A DNA stretch of 64,000 nucleotides from Phoma sp. XZ068. Taxonomy: Eukaryota; Ascomycota; Dothideomycetes; Pleosporales; Didymellaceae. The translations under genes were made by a program, and so were the position numbers. Positions 52,213 to 62,643 of the stretch are shown here, in pieces (positions within the stretch are counted from its first letter, which is position 1; each line of letters opens with the position of its first letter). Location: assembly GCA_004835665.1 (NCBI GenBank), contig ML240445.1:992001-1056000 (forward strand). Reading direction: 5' to 3'. Under the pieces are notes generated by a model, which was not told the DNA's origin, made no database searches, and saw only the letters and a program-made list of their open reading frames with translations.

Positions 52213-54018
52213 TTACTCAGTCTTTGCCTCCTCAGCATCCACGCCCTTGCTCTTCACATCCTTCCGCCTCAACACAGCAACACCCTCCACATGCCCCGTC
52301 TGCGGGAAAAAATCAAACCCCCTCAAACTCTCAACTTCGTAACACCCCTCGCCCACCCCACACCCCCCATCAACACCCTTCATCCCGCCAACTAGCACAC
52401 CTACATCCCGCGCCTGAGTGTGCACGTTGCAACTCACGTATACTACCCGCGCAGGCCCGTATTCAACTAGTTGTCGGAGAAACGACTCATCGCACCCCTT
52501 CCGCGGGGGGTCGAGCATAACCACCGTTTCCTCCGCGGGGGAGGTAATAGATGCGAAGAGCTTCGATGCATCGGCTGCGAGGAAGCGGGCGCGGTCTGGC
52601 GAGAGGCCGTTGAGGGCGGCGTTTTCGGTCGCGGATGTTATGCTGCTGGATGACACGTCGATGCCGAGACTGGAGGTGAAGAGCGAGGAGAGTGTTATTG
52701 TGAAGAGGCCTGAGCCCGAGTAGGCGTCGATGAGGTAGTGGATTTTGTGGGGGGTGGTGGGGAGGATGTGGGAGCGGATGTAGTCTGTGAAGGGGGGGAG
52801 GATGGAGTTGTTGTTTTGGAAGAAGGAGCCTGCGGGGTTGACGAATTGGAAGTCGTCGATGTATTCTGTTGTTCTGGCGTTTGGGTTCGTGACGCAGGTT
52901 TTGCGGTGGATGTGAGTGCCTCTGTCTTCATCTATGGCGTCGGCGTCGTCTTTGGAGACGGAGGGGTCGTACTCGTCTTTGGGGATGCGCTGGGTGTTTT
53001 CGCGCAGGAGGATGGTGGCGCCTTTGTGGTAGGTTGACAGAGTGTCGACGACGCGTTTGCGCTCGCGTTTGTTTCCTGCGCGCACGGCGTCGGTGCCGAT
53101 GGGGCAGTCTTCGATATCCATGGTGATGCGGGTGCCTTTCTTCATGAAGCCAATGCTGGGGACTTCTTTGAAGGTGCGTTTGATCCCATTTCGGCCGTCG
53201 CTGCGCCGCGAGTCTGGTGGCCCATCGAAGTGGGGTGTCAGCTTGGTGCGGTATCCGTACTGCAGGGGAGAGCCGATGGTGTCGCCGATGGCGGGGAGTA
53301 GATCGGGGGACAGGTTGGAGAAGTTCTTGTAGGCACGTTCCACAATAGACTTCTTGTGTTGAAGCTGGTAGTCGTACGGCAGCATCTGGAATTGACATCC
53401 TGAACATTGCGAAAAGTACTGGCAATTGACAAGAGATTGATCGCGGTGCGGTGACGGCTTGCTGACTTTGACGAAATCGGCCATGGAGTACTTTTCCTTC
53501 TCGAAGTGCTTGAAGATCTTGGCGGTCACGGTATCGCCTGGCGCGGTGAAGGGCACGGCATAGACCTGGTCCGAGTCGGAGCCGTCCTGGAATCCAAGGC
53601 CGTCTCCTGTAGATGAGAGCTCCCTGATGGTGACCTCAATCTCACTCAATTTTTCTGGAAGTGCTGTCGAGACCTCTTTCCCATCTCTTTCCAAGTTGAA
53701 CTTCTTGATCAGCGCCGTTACGTCTTCAAGCAAAACCTCTTCCGTGCTGCCGTTCGTCTTCAAGATCTGACTGCCCACAGCATGGCCGTTCTTCATCCGC
53801 TTGTTCTTGAACCTGTAGCTTCCCCGTGACCCTTCCTCGCTCCTCAATGGGGTCTCAAAGTGCCGCTTTGCGCCACTGCCCTCGATGGGGGCCACGCTGT
53901 CGGCTGATGCAGCCATGTTGTATCGTGCTGTCTGGCAAAGGCTCCGGCTTGTCCAAAGCGTCCGCAGCGGTCGTGTCAAAGCCCGGGTGAACATGCAGGC
54001 TCTCACGGGTTCACACAA
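52213..54018 (-). CDS. TRM2: tRNA (uracil-5-)-methyltransferase Trm2
   Basis: Single-exon ORF of 601 aa. It carries a TRAM-like region, a Fe-S type cysteine set (CQYFSQCSGC, pattern C-x5-C-x2-C, with a later Cys in DIEDCPIGTD) as in RumA-class enzymes, the SAM-binding DAYSGSGLFTITL (~430), DPPRKGCDESFL, and the catalytic cysteine in YVSCNVHTQARD (~527). Trm2 makes m5U54 in the tRNA T loop. The first ~34 residues (MFTRALTRPLRTLWTSRSLCQTARYN after a short leader) are basic and could be a mitochondrial presequence, with a second Met (MAASADSV) as the cytosolic start; dual targeting is inference. The stop is followed by tandem copies of its own 3' end. Confidence 0.95.
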   Translation of the reverse strand: MCEPVRACMFTRALTRPLRTLWTSRSLCQTARYNMAASADSVAPIEGSGAKRHFETPLRSEEGSRGSYRFKNKRMKNGHAVGSQILKTNGSTEEVLLEDVTALIKKFNLERDGKEVSTALPEKLSEIEVTIRELSSTGDGLGFQDGSDSDQVYAVPFTAPGDTVTAKIFKHFEKEKYSMADFVKVSKPSPHRDQSLVNCQYFSQCSGCQFQMLPYDYQLQHKKSIVERAYKNFSNLSPDLLPAIGDTIGSPLQYGYRTKLTPHFDGPPDSRRSDGRNGIKRTFKEVPSIGFMKKGTRITMDIEDCPIGTDAVRAGNKRERKRVVDTLSTYHKGATILLRENTQRIPKDEYDPSVSKDDADAIDEDRGTHIHRKTCVTNPNARTTEYIDDFQFVNPAGSFFQNNNSILPPFTDYIRSHILPTTPHKIHYLIDAYSGSGLFTITLSSLFTSSLGIDVSSSSITSATENAALNGLSPDRARFLAADASKLFASITSPAEETVVMLDPPRKGCDESFLRQLVEYGPARVVYVSCNVHTQARDVGVLVGGMKGVDGGCGVGEGCYEVESLRGFDFFPQTGHVEGVAVLRRKDVKSKGVDAEEAKTE

Positions 54019-54201
54019 AAAAGTTCATGTTAGTCACTCAGAAGGGAAAGGCGGCGATTGGCTAGCGCGTGGATGCATGGTTATGTCAGCCATATTTCGA
54101 ACTTTCGAACTTCAGCAGGACGGGTATTGCAGCACGCGCAGATATCGCCCTCGTACCCCTCTACACGCCCAATTGGCCTCGACCGGGACGGCCCCAGCAC
54201 A
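54019..54201. promoter_or_regulatory. Compact bidirectional promoter, TRM2/MRPS5
   Basis: Only 183 bp separate the divergent start codons of a tRNA methyltransferase and a mitoribosomal protein. The segment contains a TTTCGAACTTTCGAACTT direct repeat near 54,095-54,112. Such spacing implies shared regulatory sequence. Confidence 0.6.
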
Positions 54202-55534
54202 ATGAGCGTCTGCCGGCCTGCGCGATGCCTCTTCGCGCGCGCGACAGCAACGGCGACCCCTAAGCCGACACCGCAGCGCACCTTCCACTCGTCGGCGCCC
54301 CGAGCAGCTCGCAGACGGCGGCCGCACTACCCCTCGATCAAGGCGGAGGACCTGAAGCAGCTGAGCGAGTTCGCCGACGCCGAGTACCCCAAGTACAACG
54401 CGGCCGAGGTCAGCCTGCTGGAGAAGCAGTACACGCCCGCGCAGATTGCTGCCATCAGGGCCGCCGAGGCCACCATCGACCCCCGCGACCTCGCCACGCA
54501 GTCCTCGCAGCGGACGGATGCATGGCGGCTGCCGTATGAAGACAACCTGGCGGAGATGGACCCCGTGACCGACCACCCGGAGAAGCTCGATGGCAGCCAC
54601 CTCCGCGGCAAGCTGTCGTTCCGCGAGGCCAACGAGGTCGAGCGCGCCTCCAACATCGCCCGCATCGCCTCGGAGCAGCTCGCCAAGATGTACCCCGACG
54701 GCATCCCCGAGGGCCAGCTGGAGCCCGCCGACGAGGAGAAGCTGCAGGGCGCCATCGAAGCCTCGCTCACCCAGGCCGCCCTCGACCCGCGCTCGACATA
54801 CACGGGCAAGAACCAGGCCGCCATCGACACCCTCGCCGACCCGCGCCACTCCATCATCGCCCCGGATCTGCCGCGCCTCGAGAACCGCATGGCTCGCCAG
54901 ACCCGCCGCCTCAGCGCCCAGGAGGCCGAGGACCCGCGCCAGAAGCGCCTGCTGCAGTACATGGACTGGTCTCCGCACCAGATGCAGAAGATCCGCACTA
55001 AGACGCTCGTCTCCCACAGCGTCACCAACCAGACCCGCATGGGCAAGATTAGGAGCATGTACTACCTGACCATTGCCGGCAACCAGGACGGTCTGCTCGG
55101 CATCGGCGAGGGCAAGAGTGTTGAGCCCGAGGAGGGGCGGAAGCAGAGCATCATGGCGGCCATCAGGAACATGAAGCCCGTGCCACGTTACGAGAACAGG
55201 ACGACGTTTGGTGATCTCGAGAGGAAGGTTGGCGCGACCAGGGTCCAGCTCTTTGCCCGGCCACCAGGTAGGTCCCAACTTCCCCCCTGATATATCGAAT
55301 ACTGACATCACAGGCTTCGGTCTCCGCACCCAGCACCTGATCTTCGAACTCGCCCGTGCCGCCGGCCTGCAGGACCTCGCCGCCAAGACCCCCCGCTCGC
55401 GCAACAAGATGAACGTCATCAAGGCGACGTGGGAAGCCCTGACGGAGCAACGGTTACCCGACGAGATTGCGCGCGCGAGGGGGAAGAAGCTGGTTGACGT
55501 GCGCAAGGTGTACTACGGCGGTAGTGTGCATTAA
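54202..55534 (+). CDS. MRPS5: Mitochondrial small-subunit ribosomal protein uS5m
   Basis: Exons 54202-55267 and 55314-55534 (46-nt intron, GTAGGT to CATCACAG) give 428 aa. The N-terminus (MSVCRPARCLFARATATATPKPTPQRTFHSSAPRAARRRR) is a strong mitochondrial presequence. A fungal-specific helical region follows, then the S5 fold: KTLVSHSVTNQTRMGKIRSMYYLTIAGNQDGLLGIGEGKS, and after the splice the C-terminal GFGLRTQHLIFELARAAGLQDLAAKTPRSRNKMNVIKATWEAL, which forms the universal S5 C-terminal domain. The start chosen is the ATG in CCAGCACAATGAGC; upstream frame is open but less plausible. It belongs to the mitoribosome small subunit near the mRNA entry channel. GC content is clearly higher than in the neighbours. 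Confidence 0.95.
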
Positions 55535-55746
55535 GTACTTGTATATTAGGAATGGGTTGAGCGAGTGACGACGAACACGGTGTACCATAGGACGGACTGC
55601 ATGGAACGGAGCCGTATAGCATTGTAGAAATTTGTAACATACATCTCCATCCAAAACCATCTACTCGTGCGAACTGTACTGGGTATCATATATCTCATCT
55701 CTCTCATATCCTCTCATCCTCTCTCACCCCTCGTCCTTCATGATTC

Positions 55747-56154
55747 CTACTGCCCCCACCCCTCCCCCTCACTCCCCGCCCCTTCCCCAGGCTCCTGCGT
55801 CCCATTATCCTGAATCTGCTGATTCAACACAATACTATACACACTCGCCTTCAACAGCGTAAACACCAAACTCGTCTTCCTCTCTAATCCGCGCAGCCCG
55901 TCCAAAATCGCCGCGCTGGGCTTGTCGCTGAGGTCGCTGAGGAGTGTGGACATCTGGGTGGATATTAGCTACCGTACTATCACCGTAGTTTTGACCTGCA
56001 TGCAGAGGGAAGGGCGTACCTCATTCAGATTCCCGAGTAACCGCGCGTATTCGTCGAGGACTTCTTGCTCAAGCGGCGTGAGGCTTTCTTCTTCGTCGTC
56101 GAAGTTGCCGTGGTGGGAGGTTGTGGATGCTTGGAAGTCTTGTGGGTCTGCCAT
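55747..56154 (-). CDS. DAD3: DASH/Dam1 kinetochore complex subunit Dad3
   Basis: Exons 56020-56154 and 55747-55953 (66-nt intron, GTACGC to CACCCAG) give 113 aa. The family core runs across the splice: LTPLEQEVLDEYARLLGNLNE, then MSTLLSDLSDKPSAAILDGLRGLERKTSLVFTLLKASVYSIVLNQQI. Length matches Dad3 (about 94-120 aa). The Dam1/DASH ring couples kinetochores to microtubule ends during chromosome segregation. The C-terminal tail is short, Gly/Glu-rich and presumably disordered. Confidence 0.93.
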
Positions 56155-56621
56155 TTTCTCTTTTATAATTGTGTTCGGGCCTGTTCAATAAGAGTTGCTT
56201 CAGTCGTCCAGCGGGGCTGAGTTGGGTGTGTTGCGGTGGGTGTTGCGTGGACGGCTGTTGAGCGCTGGCGAAGTTGACTACTGAAGAATTTCGGCTAGAG
56301 TTCAAGGCGACTGCGTGTGCGCGAGGTGTTGAGTTTGCAGTGTTGTTGCCGTGTATACAAAGCGGTCGCGGCGGCGCGGGGAAGACGCGACTTCCGATTG
56401 ACAGTTCTTGGCATCATACTTATTGAACTTGACCCTCCACTACACACATCGTCGTATGGATTGGCAAGAGATCACTCAAAGGCTAAACTGTACGTAAAAA
56501 ACATGTCAAAATCAGTTTGAACATTGCAAGTGGTCATATGGCTTGATATTTTAACGTCTGACAATGCTCAATCACGCTCCACAAGCTCCATCTGCACCAC
56601 CACACTATCCACTTCGTAAGT
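56155..56621. promoter_or_regulatory. Upstream region of DAD3 / 3' side of ARP3
   Basis: About 470 bp between two minus-strand genes. It holds the DAD3 promoter and the ARP3 3' UTR. No further feature is visible. Confidence 0.35.
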
Positions 56622-58158
56622 CTAGGTGCTGCCCGGCCCACCCAGCAACGCGAATCGTCGGACAATGCTGGGGCCAATCTCATCGTACTCTGCCTTGGTG
56701 TGGCAGTAACTCCTGAACTCGGGTGTCTGACCAAGCAGAGATCCACCAAACCACGGGCCGTGCCTTTGCCTCTTGTGTGTGATGACCTGAACATCCAGAC
56801 CGCCACTCTTCGCGCCTCCACTGCGTGCTTCCGAGGCCTTGATGCGGGCGTCCACCAAGTGCCTGATGTCACGCTGCAGACGACGGCCAAAGTCCTTGTA
56901 CAGTGTCGAACCACCAGACAGAACAATATTCTTGTACAATCCTCTTCGTACGTCGATGGGCGAGGTCTGAATAACGTTGTCGACAATCGTAGGGAGAGGT
57001 GTCAGGAAATCGGACGAGTAGATCTCGGGGTTGAAGAAGATCTCGGGCGCCAGGAAGCGTTCGTAACCGACATCAACTGTGGTGGTCTTTCCGTTCGCGT
57101 AGGTGACGGTGTGCTGCTTGAACCTGTCGTCCGACTCGCGATCGTAGCGCGCAAATTCCTTCACAATGTCCGGGCAAACGTAGCAGTACTCCTCCTTGAT
57201 GCGCTCAGCGGTCGCAAGAGACGAGTCGGACTCGCCACGCTCTCGGAGCAGCGACTGGACGAACTGCGTAATGTCGCGACCAGCGATTGGTACACTCTTG
57301 ATGGAAGAGCCAATGACGTAGCCTTCGGCGACGGGGATAACGTGGGTTACACCAGCACCAGAGTCGATGACGGTACCAGTGAGCGATCGGTCCTGCACCT
57401 TGGAGCTTGTCCAGGACGCGGCGAGGGCGAGGACTGCTTGCACAGCGATGTAAAGACCGGCGACGTTGAACGACTCGAACATGATTTCGGCGGTGGCTTC
57501 ACGGTTCTCAGGAGGGTTGAGTGGCTACCTTCTTGTTAGGTCAGTCTTCTTGTGTGTTATGGCATTCTGCTTACCGGCTCAGTGAGGAGAAAGTGGTGAT
57601 CCTCGGGCTCGACCCTGAGGTACTTGAATATCGAGTTGGACCAGAAGCGTTCCATGAGGTCCTGCCATTCATTAGCATACCGTATCTTCCCATTTCAAGT
57701 CCATGCATACCCAGTTGTCAATCTGGCCGTGCCTGATGGGGTAGTTGATGCCATAGCCGGAGCCTCCTGCGGCGGACAGAGCTTCGTCGCCGATGTAGAA
57801 GTCCAAGTCCTCCGTGCCACGTTTCCCTGACAGATGACCGCTGGGTCCAGCGCCGCCAGTCAGGAAGGAGGGCTTGTTCGCAACCGCAGGGCGGCCAGAG
57901 CCGGAGCTACCGCCGCCGCCTGTTGGTCCTCGTGTGGCTATGGCGGTGGGGAAGACGAAGGAGGGGGAGTCGTTGCCGGCGAAACCTGGGGCATGCTGTT
58001 ACTACGAATGTTGGCATGTACTGATGGAGTATCTCATACCGAGCTTCGAGTATCCCGTACCGCTGCAGGCATCCGTTAGTACTCAATCGCAATGCAAGGG
58101 CCCACAGGCAGCTAGGAGCTTACTTGTCCATGACAACGGCGGGGGTTTGGGACGCCAT
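56622..58158 (-). CDS. ARP3: Actin-related protein 3 (Arp2/3 complex)
   Basis: Five exons: 58124-58158, 58040-58062, 57711-57985, 57575-57661 and 56622-57524, giving 440 aa. Exon 2 is just 23 nt. The start MASQTPAVVMDNGTGYSKLGFAGND carries the actin-fold phosphate-1 loop. Then come a fungal Gly/Ser-rich insert, YIGDEAL, YPIRHGQIDNWDLMERFW, LLTEPPLNPPENREATAEIMFESFNV, phosphate-2 VIDSGAGVTHVIPV, and KNIVLSGGSTLYKDFGRRLQRD. The end FALLGGPGST is typical of Arp3. The protein nucleates branched actin with Arp2. The closely spaced 5' introns are common in fungal actin-family genes. Confidence 0.96.
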
Positions 58159-58938
58159 CTTTGCGGCTGTGTGCGGTACGCTCACAAGCTCAGGCTGTTT
58201 AGGAGGTGCCCGCTGGCAATGGTTCGTATGCGCAAGGAAGGTGCGGAGGTGTGTTCGTCAGTGGTGGGATGGCGGAGGTTGGAGGATGTGGGTTGGCTGC
58301 TCCGAATCAGGCACCGCTGATGCGCGCCAAGGGCGGGGCGGAGCGGACGTAAGAGATGGCGGGGAAGCTCTTCAGTCTTCAAGTCCAGCTGCACTTGCTC
58401 GTTGCCTCATCGATACTGTGGTTTGCGTACGTTGACGCACCGTAACGAGACAATGTTCTGCTGCCACATGGCCTGAAGAGCTCACAAGGAAGGAGCGGCC
58501 GTTTGCACTGCCAACGCGGCCTGCTATTGATTTCTATTACTGACTGCCAGCCCTCACCGACCACTTTCGCTCTTTATCACACGCGCAGCAAGTGGAGATC
58601 CTCCCACTTAGTCGACACGGCTTCATTCATTTCCATCCTTTTCGCTCTCTTCACTCTCAGTTGCTTCGTCTCTCACCTGACCCTTTTCCTCGACTTCGAC
58701 CTCTAATGAGTACCTGACTGCCGTTCTCACGACAGCACTATCTTTCCACTCGATCGCGAACCTTCAAGGCTTGCGAAAAGGCTACTCTCGAAGCGTGACC
58801 TGCGTACTTCCGATCGACTTGTTATTGAGATCTAGGAAGGGTGCTGTTCATCAATTGTACCAAGCCTTGAACGCACCTTGGTGAGATCTGGGTTCGCGAT
58901 TCCGGAACTTTCGTCGACACTTTTCCTTCTTCAAGGAC
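58159..58938. promoter_or_regulatory. Shared promoter region ARP3 / threonine-aspartase-like gene
   Basis: A divergent spacer of 780 bp. The right half (58,500-58,760) is C/T-rich on the plus strand, as expected of a 5' leader for the rightward gene. No coding sequence is supported. Confidence 0.45.
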
Positions 58939-60946
58939 ATGTCGGCTCCCACTCGTCATTATGATGGCGCCTACCCTGCTGAGCAACTTGTACGAAAAGC
59001 GACGCGTAGCCCGCCGCCTGTCGACGAAGTATGTGCCATATACGTTCATGCAGGTGCCGGTTATCATAGCCTTCAGAACGAGCGCATACATCTAGAGGCG
59101 TGCAATGAGTAGGTGTTTCTCCAAAGAGAGAGCTTGCGCCTTAATGTAGAAGACTGAACTGATAATACATAGTGCCGCTGCGATTGCCATGTGTATCATG
59201 AAGAACGGTGGTACAGCGATCGATGCCATAGAAGCTGCCATCAAACTGCTTGAGGATCGAGAGATTACCAACGCTGGTTACGGAAGCAACCTTGCCATGG
59301 ATGGAGTAGTTGAATGCGATGCCTCGATTGTAGACCACTTTGGACGCAGTGGAGCTGTCGGCGCAGTAGCTCGTACGTACTGCCCAATCTTTGCAGTGCG
59401 GTGACTGACTTGCCTAGAAATCAAGAACCCCATCTCGTTAGCACGCATGGTGTACGATCATACCAGTAAACCACTGACCCTTCGACGCGTTCCACCGAAT
59501 CTTCTGTGCGCCCAAGGAGCGACTGAGTTTGCGGCGGAGCAGGGCATGCCTGTCCTTCCTCATGACGCACTCATCTCTCCGGCTGCAAAGGAACGCTGGC
59601 TCCGTTGGAGAGCCGATCTTAAGGCTGCTGAACGAAAGGCCAGGAAGTCTGGCCAGCATCCATCTTGCTACAGACTGCGAGCGGATGTCGCACCTGAAGA
59701 CGAGATCGAGCAGAGCCAAATCCGACAAAGACACACGAACAACTTACTTCGAGGTCACCCTTCTCTACTACAGTCACCCTCACCGGAGCCGTATGACGAG
59801 TCGCTGTATGATTCGACCGAGATTGCTTCAAGCACGCCTTCGGAGCCGACAGCGCGTTCCGGGTTATCCTCTGGTTCATACCTTGGCGATGACCACGTAC
59901 CTACACCCGACACATCACTTCCATCACCTATGCCTGGTAATATTACTGCGTCAACTGTTGCAGAGTCTTCGCGTAGCGCATTTATCAACAGTACACAGAA
60001 GGTGCCCACACTCGGCCAGTTCAGAGCAGCTCGAGCCACCACATCTGAACAAATACTCGAAGACGTAGATATGGAGGGCATCTACCGTGCCAATACAAAT
60101 GGCTATACCGTACGCAAGACCTGGGGCGACGGTTCAAGCGAAGAGTCAGATTCGGCCGCAAGTACGGACACGATTAATGCACCTCAGCCCGCTACTACGC
60201 TGGCCGATGATGATCTTTTTGACACTCCATTGGACGAAGACACATCGACTCATATAGAAGATGCTTTTCACTACGTCAATCAGAACAACCCTCTTCCGCC
60301 TGTCTCCAAGGACGCCCCTTCACTCGAGACCGATAAACCAGATCACATCACTGATACTGTTGGTGCCATTGCCATAGATAGTTGGGGCCGTATCGCCTGC
60401 GGTGCATCATCTGGTGGTATTGGCATGAAGTATCGTGGTCGTGTAGGGCCTGCAGCTCTTGTTGGTGTCGGCGCTGCCGTCATCCCCCTCGACCCTGACG
60501 ATGTCGAAGAGACCTCTGTTGCGACCGTTACCAGCGGCACGGGCGAGCATATGGCAACAACAATGGCAGCAACTACTTGCGCGGAGCGCCTATACCAGAG
60601 CGTGAAGAAGGAGAAAGGTGGCGAATACGTGGAAGTGACTGAGGACGAGGCGCTCAAGTCGATGATTGAGAACGAGTTCATGGGTCACTCCAGCGTCATG
60701 CACAGCAACTCAGCCGGTGCTATTGGTGTCTTGGGCTTGAAGAAGATGCGCACCGGAATCATGCTCTTTTATGGCCACAACACCGACTCCTTCGCTCTGG
60801 CCTCCATGTCATCAGATGATGACGTACCCAAGTGCACCATGTCTCGCAGCAACGGTAACGGACAGGTCGCTCAAGGCGGTCGCCTCATGTCGTACAAAAC
60901 CCGCAAGAGGACGAAAACCATGCCCCGCCAGCGACAGGTCGGGTAG
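58939..60946 (+). CDS. Threonine aspartase / type-2 asparaginase-like Ntn hydrolase
   Basis: Exons 58939-59108, 59173-59372 and 59418-60946 give 632 aa. The alpha part has the family's IYVHAGAGYHS, ACNDAAAIAMCIMKNGGTAIDAIEAAIKLLEDREITNAGYGSNLAMDGVVECDASIVD and QIKNPISLAR. The autocatalytic site is DTVGAIAID, with nucleophile Thr437, followed by GRIACGASSGGIGMKYRGRVGPAALVGVGAA and TSGTGEHM. In most members the nucleophile lies near residue 180-235; here about 230 residues of Ser/Thr/Asp-rich sequence separate the two halves. Proteins of the taspase type cleave after Asp; asparaginase types hydrolyse Asn or beta-aspartyl bonds. Which applies here is unclear. All parts needed for self-cleavage appear intact. 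Confidence 0.88.
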
Positions 60947-61408
60947 CCTGCTGTTCTATTTCTTGCTGGGTTAGTTGCAGCATCAGCCCAAAAGTCTTTC
61001 CATGTTTAGGCACCTTAATTCCCCATCCTATGATCCTCAGTACCGATCTTCACACATCACATTTCATTATTCTCCCTAAGTTTTCAGTTATATACCCTAT
61101 GCATAGCGTTTGCGGTCTCTTCAATCCAGCGCTCGGATCCATGGCTGTTCTGTGTACTCGGCTGGTACAGGAAGGGTTGCGGTGGCTTATGTAGAACCTA
61201 TTCAAAGACCGGAGGATGATTGCTTTGGGCCTACTCTATAGTGAAAATACACCCATCTTACAACACGATTGATCAACAAACACTGCTCTTTGGGGAATAT
61301 TCAACATTCAAATATGGATGCTATAAACGGGGTGTCCTCTTTGGAAGCATGGGAACTTCGCAGTCCTCAATGCGCTCAACGTAAGTGCACATACAGTGAC
61401 AGTACACC
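60947..61408. other. Convergent 3' spacer
   Basis: About 460 bp between two convergent stops; it should contain both 3' UTRs. AT-rich, no coding sequence. Confidence 0.3.
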
Positions 61409-62217
61409 TTACCACTTCTCAATCGCAGGCCTGGTATCAATTTCCCAGACAAAGTTCGTTACAGGCTGCGTGTGCAGGTACCAGTAATCATTCGCAATCT
61501 GTCATCAGTGTCAGCAATCGCTCACTCTGGGGATCCAACGCCTTTGGTAGTGCATCAACTTACCCCATCAGCGCTCAACTTCGCCTCCGGCCCCAAATTC
61601 TGGTAGAACTCCTTCGTCCTTGGAATATCAATTACACCATCGATAATCGCATGGGCAACATGCACGCCCTGAGGTCCAAACTCCCTCGCCAGACTCTGGC
61701 TCAGCGCTCGCAGCGCCCACTTTCCTGTCGAGAAGCTCGACATTTGCGCATTGCTCTTCACACTCGCCGTGGCACCCGTGAAGATCAGAGTAGGCGGGTG
61801 CTCAGACTTGAGATCCTTGCCCTTAAGCAGCAAAGGCAGGAATGCCTGAGAGAAAAGAATACCACCTAGGGCACTGACATTAAGGCCCTGCTCATACACA
61901 CTTGCATCGACTTCCAAGAATGGCTTCCTCAGGAAACCGCCGCTGGCATTGAAGATTGCTGCTGCGGCGCCGACATCATTGCCGAACTCTTTCTTGATCT
62001 GCTCAAGGGCGTTCTTCAGTGAGTCTTGGGATGAGACGTCGGTGGGGATACCAAGGGCTTTGCCGCCTGCGCTGTTGATCTCCGAGGCTAGTGATTCAAA
62101 GCTCTCTGCTTTGCGCGCGAGAAGCACGACGGGGTATTTCTGAGCGAATTTGCGGGCGACTGAGGCACCGGTTCCGGGGCCGACACCGGCAACAATGGCG
62201 ATGAGTTTGGATGTCAT
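61409..62217 (-). CDS. Atypical short-chain dehydrogenase/reductase
   Basis: Exons 61564-62217 and 61409-61498 (65-nt intron, GTAAGT to GATGACAG) give 247 aa. The cofactor loop is GVGPGTGASVARKFA (Rossmann TGxxxGxG variant), with FNASGG in place of NNAG and LIFTGATAS at the catalytic Ser strand. The expected YxxxK is FSTGK, with Phe where the catalytic Tyr would be. I recall the same change in related bacterial SDRs (FTGATAS...F-K), so it is probably a family trait rather than a fresh mutation. The last exon restores the SDR C-terminus IANDYWYLHTQPVTNFVWEIDTRPAIEKW. The start chosen is MTSKLIAIVAGVG, since the upstream in-frame extension is low complexity. Substrate unknown. Confidence 0.88.
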
Positions 62218-62643
62218 GGTATTGTTTGTGGTGTTTGGAGTTGGATTTGTTGGCGAGAGGTGGTTAGTGATGTGAGCAAGACGGGAAGATGTTAAGGGTG
62301 GAATGATGACGGTGGTTGGGAACAAGTTTGAAGACGCTTTATGTATGTGCTTTGTAACTCAATGTTTGTTTAGTAATTATTGGTGTTGTAATAGTGGTGC
62401 TGGAGCTCGCCATTGTACACATGGGCAAATGCGAAGTACCGATAAAGCCGGGTGACGCAATTGATGATTAGTCAAAACACCCCTCTCATGCGAATACCCC
62501 ATGGATATGCAGCAACGCTAGTGCTCGTTGTAGTAGTGTAAAGTGCTCGCTGTTGCAGATTTAGGGTATGTTTGGTCGGATTTTTGATGATCGGTCTTTT
62601 GTCTAGTCTTCGTAATTCGTCTCGTCGTGTAACATGCCTTGTC
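62218..62643. promoter_or_regulatory. Upstream region of the SDR gene
   Basis: About 430 bp between two minus-strand genes, holding the SDR promoter and the 3' UTR of the CHORD gene. Nothing else is evident. Confidence 0.3.

Noticed and set aside
54112..55506. 464-codon minus-strand ORF opposite MRPS5
   Set aside because: Antisense shadow of a high-GC gene; Arg/Gly/Leu/Val-rich with no domain.
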